64,000 nucleotides of DNA from Pseudomonas arcuscaelestis. Lineage in GTDB: Bacteria; Pseudomonadota; Gammaproteobacteria; Pseudomonadales; Pseudomonadaceae. The notes beneath the pieces are model-generated. The model was given only the letters and a program-made list of their open reading frames with translations, had not been told where the DNA came from and did not search any database. This document shows positions 46,337 to 54,813 of this stretch, piece after piece; the stretch's first letter is position 1; every line of letters begins with the position of its first letter. Position numbers and translations under genes: made by a program. The stretch lies in assembly GCF_016881005.1 (NCBI RefSeq), contig NZ_JACOPV010000004.1, positions 248,001-312,000 on the forward strand, given 5' to 3'.

Positions 46337-47281
46337 TCAGTTGGCAGTGAGCTGAATATTTTCGGCAGCCGGTTTGCCATCGAAGGTGGTCACGCCCTCA
46401 AGCCAGCGCTTCTGGTCTTCAGGGTGATCCTTGAGCCACTGGCGGGCGGACGCCAGGGCATCTTTGTGGTCGAGCAGCGGTTGCATCATGCGGCTCTCGT
46501 CTTCGGCAGTGAATTTGAGGTTGGTCAGCAGGCGGTTAGCGTTCGGACAGCGCTCGGCGTAATCCGGAGCGGTAACGGTCCACACGGTGGCGCGGCCCTC
46601 ATCCGGACCCAGGGCGTCTTCGCTTCCGCTCAGGTAGGCCATATCGATATTGACGTTCATCGGATGCGGCGCCCAACCGAAGAACACCACGGCCTGCTTG
46701 CGGCGTACCGCGCGATCTACAGCGGCGAGCATGCCGGCTTCGCTGGACTCCACCAGCTGGAACTTGCCCAGGCCGAACTGGTTCTTGGTAATCATCGCCT
46801 TGATTTGAGTGTTGGCGCCGGAGCCAGGCTCGATTCCATAGATCTTGCCGCCTAGCTCTTTCTCGAATTTGGCGATATCGGCAAATGTCTTCAGGCCTTT
46901 GTCTGCCAGGTACTTGGGAACTGCAAGGGTCGCACGGGCGTCATCCAGGCTCGGGTTATCGAGAACTTTGACGTGTTTGGCAGTGACGAAGGGGGTGATG
47001 GTCTGCGTCATGATCGGGTTCCAGTAACCCAGGAACATGTCCAATCGGTCGTCGCGGATACCGGCGAAAATGATCTGTTGCGAGGCACTGGTCTGCTTGG
47101 TTTTGTAACCCAGGCCGTCAAGCAGAACCTGGGCCATGGCGCTGGTGGCCATGACGTCGGTCCAGTTGACCACGCCAAGACGTACGTCTTTGCAGGCGGC
47201 GGGTTCGGCGGCTAACAGGGGGGTGGCGATTGTGGCGCTGAGGGCGAGGGACAACAGGCTGCGGCGGATCAAGCTGTGCAT
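46337..47281 (-). CDS. caiX: Carnitine-binding protein
   Basis: This 314-residue OpuAC-type periplasmic protein has a signal peptide (cleaved after about residue 24, LLAA). It is a paralogue of CbcX ([59 protein letters not shown]). No permease or ATPase accompanies it; in P. aeruginosa CaiX uses CbcWV. It leads the cdh operon and diverges from cdhR. Confidence 0.93.
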   Translation of the reverse strand: MHSLIRRSLLSLALSATIATPLLAAEPAACKDVRLGVVNWTDVMATSAMAQVLLDGLGYKTKQTSASQQIIFAGIRDDRLDMFLGYWNPIMTQTITPFVTAKHVKVLDNPSLDDARATLAVPKYLADKGLKTFADIAKFEKELGGKIYGIEPGSGANTQIKAMITKNQFGLGKFQLVESSEAGMLAAVDRAVRRKQAVVFFGWAPHPMNVNIDMAYLSGSEDALGPDEGRATVWTVTAPDYAERCPNANRLLTNLKFTAEDESRMMQPLLDHKDALASARQWLKDHPEDQKRWLEGVTTFDGKPAAENIQLTAN

Positions 47282-47370
47282 GGTGGCTCTCCAACGGCAG
47301 TGCATATTGTTATGGGGCCGGTCTCTGCGGACCGTTTACACACGCTACGCCGGTCACGGGGTTGTAAAAC

Positions 47371-47406
47371 GCACGGTGGCGACTAAAACTTGCACGCTGG
47401 CGACCA
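47371..47406. promoter_or_regulatory. Candidate CdhR operator (two 15-bp direct repeats)
   Basis: GCACGGTGGCGACTA (47371) and GCACGCTGGCGACCA (47392) match at 12 of 15 positions and start 21 bp apart, in the 143-bp gap between caiX and cdhR and just before the cdhR ribosome site. They carry the GTCGCC core (reverse orientation) seen at the other operators. The position suggests control of caiX-cdhCAB and repression or autoregulation of cdhR. Confidence 0.65.
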
Positions 47407-47424
47407 GCCAAGAGGGAGCATTCA

Positions 47425-48372
47425 ATGTCGCAATTGATCCAGTTTCTTCTCCTACCGGGATTCTCCGCCATGGGTTTCATTTCGGCGGTGGAGCCCCTGC
47501 GAGTTGCCAATCGCTTCAGTGCTGCGCTTTATCGCTGGAGCGTAGTCAGTATCGACGGCGGGCCTGTGCAGGCCAGCAATGGCATGTCGATAAATGCCGA
47601 TGGCGTTCTCGGCCAAGAGGTGGGCGCGAGCCTGTTGCTGGTGGTCGCCGGCTTCGAGCCGCTGGCCTGTTTTTCGTCGGCGATGCAGCAAACCTTGCGT
47701 CGTTTCGACCATGAAGGTGTGGTGCTCGGTGGTATCGATACCGGCGCGATGGTGTTGGCGCAGGCCGGTCTGCTCGATGGTCATAGAGTGACCTTGCACT
47801 GGGAGGCCATCGAAGCATTCAAGGAGCGCTATCCGCGTCTTGAGGTTACGCAGGAACTGTTCGAAATCGATCGCCGGCGCATCACCTGTGCCGGCGGTAC
47901 TGCTTCGATCGATCTGATGCTCGACCTCATCGCCCAGGCCCACGGCAGTGAACTGGCGGTGCAAGTGTCTGAGCAATTCGTGCTTGGCCGCATACGTCAG
48001 CGCCAAGACCACCAACGCATGCAGATTGCGTCCCGCTACGGGATCAGCAACCGCAAGCTGGTGCAGGTGATCGGCGAGATGGAAAAACATACCGAGACGC
48101 CGTTGAGCACGCTGGAGTTGGCGTCCAAGGTGATGGTGACCCGACGTCAACTCGAGCGACTGTTTCGCCTGCATCTGGACGATACCCCGAGCAATCTGTA
48201 CTTGTCGCTGAGGTTGGAGAAAGCCCGCCAACTGTTGGCGCAGACCGACATGAGCGTCACCCAGATCAGCCTGGCTTGTGGCTTCGAACTTCCGTCCTAC
48301 TTTGCCCGACGCTACAAACGTCACTTCGGCAACTGCCCACGCGAAGAGCGTCGATTGATGCGTGCTCATTAG
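47425..48372 (+). CDS. cdhR: Carnitine-responsive regulator
   Basis: This 315-residue GlxA-type AraC regulator has a DJ-1/PfpI-like N-terminal domain (LLPGFSAMGFISAVEPLRVA) and C-terminal HTHs (ELASKVMVTRRQLERLFRLH; VTQISLACGFELPSYFARRY). It is divergent from the carnitine genes, identifying it as CdhR, the carnitine-induced activator. Start after GAGGGAG. Its stop overlaps the convergent gene by 4 bp. Confidence 0.92.
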   Translation: MSQLIQFLLLPGFSAMGFISAVEPLRVANRFSAALYRWSVVSIDGGPVQASNGMSINADGVLGQEVGASLLLVVAGFEPLACFSSAMQQTLRRFDHEGVVLGGIDTGAMVLAQAGLLDGHRVTLHWEAIEAFKERYPRLEVTQELFEIDRRRITCAGGTASIDLMLDLIAQAHGSELAVQVSEQFVLGRIRQRQDHQRMQIASRYGISNRKLVQVIGEMEKHTETPLSTLELASKVMVTRRQLERLFRLHLDDTPSNLYLSLRLEKARQLLAQTDMSVTQISLACGFELPSYFARRYKRHFGNCPREERRLMRAH

Positions 48373-49010
48373 ACGTCAAGGACTTGATCGAGCTTGGCAA
48401 ATTCGTCGAGCTGGGCCTGGACTTTTTTGCGCTGGGAGTTGAATGCACCTTTGTCGAACACTGCTCCCAGGTGATCGAGTTCCAGTTTAAGACGAGTCTT
48501 AGGGGCTTCAGGGTCGTGGGTACACAGCACATGAAACAGAATGGCCGTCAGTGGTTCGCCAGGATCCGCACCCAGGGTGATGCTCAGGTGTGTCGAGCTG
48601 GTGTACTTGCGATACAGGCTGTCCACCGACGGCTGCATTTCATTGATTGCGTTTTTTGCCGCAGAGTTAAAGCTTGATTTTGCTGTCGCTGGGGGTGGTA
48701 GCCAGCCCTCGAAGACGTCTTTGAGCACATCGTCAGACGGGTTGTAAGGAATCGCTTTGCGGGTGTGTTCGATCAGTTTGAAGCCCAGTTCTTTCAAGGT
48801 TTCCAGGAAACTGGCAAACCATTCCTTGGCCTGTATCTCCCTGACAAATCGGTCGTTGGCGATCAACTGCGCCAAGCGCAGGCATTGATAGGTGTCCTCG
48901 ACCAGATCGGTGACAAGTCCTGCGTCCTGGCTGATTGATAGGGGCGAAGAGAAAAGCGCCGTGCTGGGCATGTCCTGGGTGTTGGAGTGGGGGGGAAGGC
49001 TTTGTGTCAT
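48369..49010 (-). CDS. Hypothetical protein A of a paralogous pair, 213 residues
   Basis: Unknown family. After a variable N terminus of about 35 residues comes a helical part (LAQLIANDRFVREIQAKEWF) and, near residue 130, a beta-like segment (HLSITLGADPGEPLTAILFH) followed by a C-terminal helix. It shares a distant pattern with the next gene upstream. There is no signal peptide. The ATG at 49010 has CAGGTGA upstream. Its stop overlaps the cdhR stop (TTAG). The neighbourhood separates the carnitine and dimethylglycine operons. Confidence 0.65.
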   Translation of the reverse strand: MTQSLPPHSNTQDMPSTALFSSPLSISQDAGLVTDLVEDTYQCLRLAQLIANDRFVREIQAKEWFASFLETLKELGFKLIEHTRKAIPYNPSDDVLKDVFEGWLPPPATAKSSFNSAAKNAINEMQPSVDSLYRKYTSSTHLSITLGADPGEPLTAILFHVLCTHDPEAPKTRLKLELDHLGAVFDKGAFNSQRKKVQAQLDEFAKLDQVLDV

Positions 49011-49077
49011 GGCGTCACCTGAAGCCGTTGAGTTGGCGTCAGGCCAGGCATCAACAGGTTGATACCTGGCCACATGC

Positions 49078-49794
49078 TTAGATATCCAGATCGAGGATGT
49101 CGTTTGCCTGGCTGGCGAGCTTTTCGGTCACCGCTTTGCGCATGGCTTCGAACTGGCGAACGCTGAAGGAGCCTTGTTGCGATGCACGGTAGACTCGGGT
49201 GTTGGACTTGTCGACTTTGCGGCCTATCGAGCCGTGGGCTTTTTCCGCCTTGTCGTAGCTCATCTGGACGCTGGTCATGTGCATGACTGGCAAGCCTTGC
49301 GGGGTCATTTCACACGCTGCTACCTGAAGGGTGCTCGATTTACCCGAAACGCTCAGGCTGCTTTCTTCCAGCAGGTTCTGGGCTTTTGGCGAAGTCACGG
49401 TGACTTCGAAGGCACGCTTTACGCACCTGGAGAGACGATGATTGTGACCAAGGCTGACAGTGACTATACGCGTGGCCAGTGCGGCGGCGGTGGTGTCTTC
49501 CTTGTCGATAGCTTCTTCAGCGTGAGCTGCGCCGGTCAAGGTCCAGCCAAATTTGCCCAGGCCGTCGTTGTAGTAGTTGTACCACTCGCGCTGTTGAGTT
49601 TCCTTGTCGAACTTCTTGTTGGCCGACAGGTTCATCAGGCGCATACCCGCCAGAACATCTTCTGCCACGCCGGCCGGTACGTCAGGTGCGAAGATACACA
49701 CGGTGTTGGCAACCATCAGTACGCGATCTTCGCCCTCTTTCTTGAGCTTCTCGATTGCTTTGTCCATGTCGGCTTGAGTGATGCTGGTGCTCAT
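49078..49794 (-). CDS. Hypothetical protein B of a paralogous pair, 238 residues
   Basis: Unknown family. It has a conserved helical N-terminal third (MRLMNLSANKKFDKETQQRE), a middle of beta segments (STLQVAACEMTPQGLPVMHM) and a helical C terminus. The pattern AN-x-F-x2-E-x-Q-x2-EW and the C-terminal SF..R block also occur in protein A, so the two are probably ancient duplicates. The ATG at 49794 has AAGGA eight bases upstream; the longer frame is not supported. Cytosolic, no signal peptide. Confidence 0.65.
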   Translation of the reverse strand: MSTSITQADMDKAIEKLKKEGEDRVLMVANTVCIFAPDVPAGVAEDVLAGMRLMNLSANKKFDKETQQREWYNYYNDGLGKFGWTLTGAAHAEEAIDKEDTTAAALATRIVTVSLGHNHRLSRCVKRAFEVTVTSPKAQNLLEESSLSVSGKSSTLQVAACEMTPQGLPVMHMTSVQMSYDKAEKAHGSIGRKVDKSNTRVYRASQQGSFSVRQFEAMRKAVTEKLASQANDILDLDI

Positions 49795-49921
49795 ATCCAG
49801 GTTCCTTAACGTCAGTTTCATGGCCTGCCTCAGGGTGAGGGGCCTGGGAACCACTTTGTCGGAACGTGTCGAGCACTATCAGCAGCATGTTTTTCCATGC
49901 GCCGGGACTTTGGGATGAGCC

Positions 49922-50341
49922 TCAGCTGCGCTTGAGCAACAACGCACAGGCGCTTTTGTATGCTTCATGCTGGTACTTGTTAAGCGAGCCTGGCAGCTCG
50001 AAATTATGTTTCTTGGCTTGTGCACTGACGGTCTGAGGTGAAACCAGTTCAACCGTACAGTTTTCCAGCAGTTGCAACACGCCTTCGATCTTGAAGGTTG
50101 TCGGGCCGCCAGCGAAATCGCCTTTCTTGCTGCGCTTTTTGATCGCCAGATGGCTGATGCCGTGCTCGGCAAAAAATTGTCGGGCCTGATTGGCGAAGGC
50201 TTTGACGTTTTCCGCCAGCTCGTCGTTTTCAAGCGCGATCTTTTTTGTCGCCAAGGCAACATGCACCGGATTGGCGCCGTCCAGCGTGGCGACGGCAAGC
50301 AGCGCCTCGCTGCCTTTGATTTCAATTCCGCAGATTTTCAT
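49922..50341 (-). CDS. DUF3010 protein
   Basis: This 139-residue protein has a RuvC/RNase-H-like start (KICGIEIKGSEALLAVATLD) and the typical KKRSKKGDFAGGPTTFKIEG loop. I recognise it as DUF3010, present singly in many gammaproteobacteria. The reaction is unknown; the fold suggests a nuclease-like core, but catalytic acids are not obvious. It lies 7 bp after the LprI-like gene. Confidence 0.8.
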   Translation of the reverse strand: MKICGIEIKGSEALLAVATLDGANPVHVALATKKIALENDELAENVKAFANQARQFFAEHGISHLAIKKRSKKGDFAGGPTTFKIEGVLQLLENCTVELVSPQTVSAQAKKHNFELPGSLNKYQHEAYKSACALLLKRS

Positions 50342-50348
50342 ACTGTTC

Positions 50349-50756
50349 TCAATCGGAGTTCTGCAGCCCCAGGGACTGCAAGTATTCGGAGCGATCGTCG
50401 CTACGTTGCGCCAGGCAGGTGTTCATTGCCGTCTCAAAGGATTTACCCGGGGCCTGGTCGAAGGTTTCGACTTGGCAGTCGGCGTCACGTAGCTTTTTCC
50501 AGAGGTTTTGTGCGTTGCTCAAGCGTTGGCTGACTTCGCTGATCTTCGCACTCTGGCCGGCGTATTGTTCCTTGATCCGGTCCAACAGGTCAGCAAGCGC
50601 GGCGTTGAGCTCCCGTTCTGCGCTGGAGCGGCTGAACAGTGCGCAGTCATAGCTTTGCTGGTCGGTCTCGACGTTGTCACACGGAGTACTGTCCTCTTCA
50701 GTGGCGTTAGCCCCCAAGGCCAGCGTAGCGAGCAACAGCCCAATTATCGTTTTCAA
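50349..50756 (-). CDS. LprI-like (DUF1311) secreted protein
   Basis: The product has 135 residues with a signal peptide (LKTIIGLLLATLALGANA, cleaved near residue 18). The mature part has four Cys residues in the LprI pattern (PCDNVETDQQSYDCA; DADCQVETFD; TCLAQR), a family linked to lysozyme inhibition. The TTG at 50756 is chosen as start because GGGGAGG sits eight bases before it, while the upstream ATG at 50780 would add an unnatural RGED stretch before the signal peptide. It leads the DUF3010 gene. Confidence 0.75.
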   Translation of the reverse strand: MKTIIGLLLATLALGANATEEDSTPCDNVETDQQSYDCALFSRSSAERELNAALADLLDRIKEQYAGQSAKISEVSQRLSNAQNLWKKLRDADCQVETFDQAPGKSFETAMNTCLAQRSDDRSEYLQSLGLQNSD

Positions 50757-50916
50757 GCAGACATCCTCCCCGCGGAGCATGGACGAGGATTCTCTCTCAG
50801 CACCTTGCGAAAGAACAGTATCGGTGAGCACCTATAAGCGTATCTGGAGTGACACGAGCAGACTGAGGCTACGGCGCTGGTGAAAATGAGGTGCAGCCCT
50901 GCGAACTCCCCCCCTT

Positions 50917-50942
50917 TGACGCTTTCGGCAATTCCCCTGTCG
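50917..50942 (+). promoter_or_regulatory. Candidate GbdR operator upstream of the dgc operon
   Basis: TGACGCTTTCGGCA (from 50917) and TGTCGTTTTTGCA (from 50938) start 21 bp apart and share the TGxCGxTTT core. The site is 100-124 bp before the M19-like gene, the first gene of the dgc operon. Confidence 0.55.
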
Positions 50943-51040
50943 TTTTTGCATCGGGGCGACCTGATCCCTAGGCATATGCTGGCCCTAAAGCGCCGGCACA
51001 AGATTTGGCGCAACCCAACTCAAAAAAAGGGGACCGCCTG

Positions 51041-52018
51041 ATGAGCCCAGCCGAGTTACACGCCGACAGCATCGTTATCGACGGGCTGATTATTGCCAAA
51101 TGGAACCGTGAGCTGTTCGAGGACATGCGCAAAGGAGGCCTGACTGCCGCCAACTGCACGGTGTCGGTATGGGAGGGCTTCCAGGCTACGGTCAACAATA
51201 TTGCTGCCAGCCAGAAACTGATCCGCGAGAACGCCGACCTGGTGATGCCGGTGCGTAGCACTGCCGATATCCGCAAAGCCAAGGAGCTGGGCAAAACCGG
51301 GATCCTTTTTGGCTTTCAGAATGCCCACGCTTATGAAGACCAGATCGGCTACGTCGAGGTGTTCAAGCAGTTGGGCGTCGGTATCGTGCAGATGTGCTAC
51401 AACACCCAGAACCTGGTCGGCACCGGCTGCTACGAGCGTGACGGAGGCTTGTCGGGTTTCGGTCGTGAAATCGTCACTGAGATGAACCGTGTGGGGGTCA
51501 TGTGCGACCTTTCCCATGTCGGTTCCAAGACTTCCGAAGAGGTCATTCTCGAATCGAAAAAGCCGGTGTGCTACTCCCACTGCTTGCCCTCCGGGCTCAA
51601 GGAGCACCCGCGCAACAAGTCTGATGAGGAACTGAAGTTCATCGCCGACCATGGTGGCTTTGTTGGCGTGACCATGTTCGCGCCGTTCCTGGCCAAAGGC
51701 ATCGATTCGACCATCGACGATTATGCCGAAGCGATCGAATACACCATGAATCTCGTGGGTGAAGACGCTATCGGTATCGGCACTGACTTCACTCAGGGCC
51801 ATGGCCAGGACTTCTTCGAGTACCTGACCCATGACAAGGGCTACGCCCGTCGTCTGACCAGCTTCGGCAAGATCATCAACCCGCTGGGGATCCGCACCGT
51901 AGGCGAGTTCCCCAACCTCACCGAGACCTTGCTCAAGCGCGGCCATAGCGAGCGCGTGGTGCGCAAGATCATGGGCGAAAACTGGGTCAACGTTCTGAAG
52001 GATGTCTGGGGCGAATAA
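51041..52018 (+). CDS. M19 dipeptidase-like protein with altered metal site
   Basis: The product has 325 residues and is a renal-dipeptidase-like barrel: MCDLSHVGSKTSEEVI and YSHCLPSGLKEHPRNKSDEE keep two His regions, and HGGFVGVTMF is typical. The N-terminal HxD metal motif (DGHND in M19 enzymes) is replaced by DGLIIAKWNREL, and the bridging Glu of IEGG seems to be Gln in FGFQNAHA. It may therefore not be a dipeptidase. It starts the operon that leads to dgcAB. The equivalent in P. aeruginosa (PA5396 by gene order) is annotated as a dipeptidase. Confidence 0.8.
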   Translation: MSPAELHADSIVIDGLIIAKWNRELFEDMRKGGLTAANCTVSVWEGFQATVNNIAASQKLIRENADLVMPVRSTADIRKAKELGKTGILFGFQNAHAYEDQIGYVEVFKQLGVGIVQMCYNTQNLVGTGCYERDGGLSGFGREIVTEMNRVGVMCDLSHVGSKTSEEVILESKKPVCYSHCLPSGLKEHPRNKSDEELKFIADHGGFVGVTMFAPFLAKGIDSTIDDYAEAIEYTMNLVGEDAIGIGTDFTQGHGQDFFEYLTHDKGYARRLTSFGKIINPLGIRTVGEFPNLTETLLKRGHSERVVRKIMGENWVNVLKDVWGE

Positions 52019-52092
52019 GCCGCCAGTAACCGTCTTGCACCCCTGCCATCGGCGCAGGGGCAGCCAATCAAAATTTCTGGAGTTGAGTTTCC

Positions 52093-52623
52093 ATGGCCAA
52101 GATCGCCCCGCAATTGCCTATCGAAGTCGACAGCGAAACCGGTGTCTGGACCAGCGATGCCCTGCCAATGCTCTATGTGCCACGGCACTTTTTCGTCAAC
52201 AACCACATGGGTATCGAGGAAGTACTGGGTGCTGATGCCTATGCCGAGATCCTCTACAAAGCTGGCTACAAGTCCGCCTGGCACTGGTGCGAAAAAGAAG
52301 CTGAATGCCATGGCCTGGAAGGTGTAGCAGTGTTCGAGCACTACATGAAGCGCTTGTCGCAGCGCGGCTGGGGGCTGTTCAAGATCGAAGATATCGACCT
52401 GGAGAAAGGCACCGCCAGCGTCAGGCTCGAGCACTCGGCATTCGTCTATGTGTACGGCAAGGTCGGGCGCAAGGTCGATTACATGTTCACCGGCTGGTTT
52501 GCCGGGGCTATGGATCAGATCCTGGCAGCCCGTGGTAGCACCACTCGTACGGTCGCCGAGCAGGTCTACGGCGGTTCGGAAGAAGGCCACGATGACGGCC
52601 TGTTCATCGTCAAGCCGTTGTAA
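52093..52623 (+). CDS. DUF5943 protein of the dimethylglycine operon
   Basis: A 176-residue protein of the DUF5943 type with V4R-like features: FVNNHMGIEEVLGADAYAEI, HWCEKEAECHGL and AFVYVYGKVGRKVDYMFTGW. Function unknown. It lies between the M19-like gene and dgcA, with 74 bp and 15 bp gaps, so it is a conserved partner of betaine catabolism. The Cys/His residues (HWCEKEAECH) could bind a ligand or metal. Confidence 0.75.
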   Translation: MAKIAPQLPIEVDSETGVWTSDALPMLYVPRHFFVNNHMGIEEVLGADAYAEILYKAGYKSAWHWCEKEAECHGLEGVAVFEHYMKRLSQRGWGLFKIEDIDLEKGTASVRLEHSAFVYVYGKVGRKVDYMFTGWFAGAMDQILAARGSTTRTVAEQVYGGSEEGHDDGLFIVKPL

Positions 52624-52638
52624 GTCGAGGATTTCTCC

Positions 52639-54699
52639 ATGGCTTTCGAAGCAATGTTCCAGCCGATCCAGATCGGCAAGCTGACCATCCGCAACCGCGT
52701 ACTCAGCACCGCTCACGCCGAGGTCTACGCCACCGATGGCGGGATGACGACTGCGCGTTACGTCAAATACTACGAAGAAAAAGCCAAGGGCGGCCTTGGC
52801 CTGGCTATTTGCGGCGGCTCCTCGGTGGTGGCCATCGATAGCCCGCAGGAGTGGTGGGCGTCGGTGAACTTGTCCACTGACCGCATCATTCCGCACTTTC
52901 AGAACCTTGCCGACGCCATGCACAAGCACGGCGCCAAGATCATGATCCAGATTACCCACATGGGCCGTCGTTCGCGCTGGGATGGCTTCAACTGGCCTAC
53001 CCTGATGTCGCCTTCGGGCATTCGCGAACCGGTGCACCGTGCCACCTGCAAGACCATCGAGCCGGAGGAAATCTGGCGGGTGATCGGCAACTACGCACAA
53101 GCAGCACGCCGGGCCAAGGAAGGCGGCCTGGATGGCGTCGAGTTGTCGGCCGTGCACCAGCACATGATCGATCAGTTCTGGAGCCCACGGGTCAACAAGC
53201 GTACCGATGAGTGGGGCGGCAGCTTCGAAGGCCGGATGAAGTTTGGCCTGGAAGTGCTCAAGGCGGTGCGTGCCGAAGTGGGGCCGGATTTTTGTGTGGG
53301 CATGCGTATCTGTGGTGACGAATTCCATCCGGATGGTCTCAGCCACGAGGACATGAAGGAAATCGCCAAGTACTACGACGCCACTGGCATGCTCGATTTC
53401 TTCGGAGTGATCGGTTCAGGTTGCGACACTCACAACACCCTTGCCAACGTTATCCCCAACATGAGTTATCCACCGGAGCCGTTCCTGCACTTGGCGGCCG
53501 GGATCAAGGAAGTGGTCAAGGTTCCTGTTCTGCATGCGCAGAACATCAAAGACCCGAACCAGGCCACACGTATTCTTGAAGGCGGCTATGTCGATATGGT
53601 CGGCATGACCCGTGCCCACATCGCCGACCCGCACTTGATCGCCAAGATCAAGATGGGCCAGATCGATCAAATCAAACAGTGTGTCGGTGCCAACTACTGC
53701 ATCGATCGCCAGTACCAGGGCCTGGATGTGCTGTGCATTCAGAACGCCGCCACCTCCCGTGAATACATGGGCGTGCCGCACATCATTGAAAAGACCACCG
53801 GGCCCAAGCGCAAGGTGGTTGTGGTGGGCGCCGGCCCTGCCGGGATGGAAGCGGCGCGGGTATCTGCCGAGCGCGGCCACGACGTGACCCTGTTCGAGAA
53901 AAAGGATGCCATCGGCGGCCAGATCAGCATTGCCGCCAAGGCCCCGCAGCGCGACCAGATCGCCGGTATCACGCGCTGGTACCAGCTGGAGCTGGCGCGC
54001 CTGAAGGTCGATCTGCGCCTGGGTACTGCTGCTGACATCGACACCATTGAGGACTTGCGTGCGGACGTGATCGTCCTGGCGGTGGGCGGGCATCCATTCC
54101 TGGAGCAGAACGAACACTGGGGCGCGGCTGAAGGGCTGGTGGTAAGCAGTTGGGACGTGCTCGATGGCAAGGTTGCACCGGGCAAGAACGTGTTGGTCTA
54201 CGACACCATTTGCGAGTTCACCGGCATGTCAGTCGCCGACTACCTCGCTGACAAAGGCAGCCAGGTCGAGATTGTCACCGACGATATCAAGCCGGGCGTG
54301 GCCATCGGCGGTACGTCGTTCCCGACCTATTACCGCAGCATGTACCCCAAGGAAGTGATTATGACCGGCGACCTGGCGCTGGAGAAGGTCTACCGCGAGG
54401 GCGACAAGTTGGTGGCGGTGCTGGAAAACGAATACACCGGCGCCAAAGAGGAGCGGGTGGTGGATCAGGTTGTGATCGAGAACGGTGTGCGGCCAGACGA
54501 GGCGCTCTACTACGGTCTCAAGGAGGGTTCGCGCAACAAGGGCCAGATCGATGTCGAGGCACTGTTCGCGATCCAGCCGCAGCCGATCCTCAGTCAGGCG
54601 GGCGATGGGTATTTGCTGTATCGCATCGGTGACTGCGTGGCGCAGCGCAACACGCATGCCGCGATCTACGACGCCTTGCGCCTGTGCAAGGACTTCTGA
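52639..54699 (+). CDS. dgcA: Dimethylglycine demethylase subunit A
   Basis: This 686-residue enzyme of the trimethylamine-dehydrogenase type has an FMN barrel of the old-yellow-enzyme family (about 1-330; VLSTAHAEVYATDGGMTTAR, SAVHQHMIDQFWSP), an Fe-S segment (CVGANYC...C) and FAD/NAD-binding domains (VVVGAGPAGMEAARVSAERG). It demethylates dimethylglycine to sarcosine with DgcB. In TMA dehydrogenase the cluster motif is CIGCNVC; here the second Cys is Ala, leaving three Cys. REP follows. Confidence 0.94.
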   Translation: MAFEAMFQPIQIGKLTIRNRVLSTAHAEVYATDGGMTTARYVKYYEEKAKGGLGLAICGGSSVVAIDSPQEWWASVNLSTDRIIPHFQNLADAMHKHGAKIMIQITHMGRRSRWDGFNWPTLMSPSGIREPVHRATCKTIEPEEIWRVIGNYAQAARRAKEGGLDGVELSAVHQHMIDQFWSPRVNKRTDEWGGSFEGRMKFGLEVLKAVRAEVGPDFCVGMRICGDEFHPDGLSHEDMKEIAKYYDATGMLDFFGVIGSGCDTHNTLANVIPNMSYPPEPFLHLAAGIKEVVKVPVLHAQNIKDPNQATRILEGGYVDMVGMTRAHIADPHLIAKIKMGQIDQIKQCVGANYCIDRQYQGLDVLCIQNAATSREYMGVPHIIEKTTGPKRKVVVVGAGPAGMEAARVSAERGHDVTLFEKKDAIGGQISIAAKAPQRDQIAGITRWYQLELARLKVDLRLGTAADIDTIEDLRADVIVLAVGGHPFLEQNEHWGAAEGLVVSSWDVLDGKVAPGKNVLVYDTICEFTGMSVADYLADKGSQVEIVTDDIKPGVAIGGTSFPTYYRSMYPKEVIMTGDLALEKVYREGDKLVAVLENEYTGAKEERVVDQVVIENGVRPDEALYYGLKEGSRNKGQIDVEALFAIQPQPILSQAGDGYLLYRIGDCVAQRNTHAAIYDALRLCKDF

Positions 54700-54700
54700 T

Positions 54701-54780
54701 CCCCTGTGGGAGCGGGCTTGCCCCGCGATAGCGGTGTGTGAGCTTCATGGCTATCGCGGGACAAACCCGCTCCCACGGTG
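54701..54780. repeat. REPIN between dgcA and dgcB
   Basis: CTGTGGGAGCGGGCTTGCCC and an inverted copy (GGACAAACCCGCTCCCAC) flank ATAGCGGTGTGTGAGCTTCAT. The hairpin lies inside the operon and may set the relative dosage of dgcA and dgcB. Confidence 0.9.
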
Positions 54781-54813
54781 TTTTTTAAAGCGCGATTGCT
54801 GTGGGAGTTTCCC

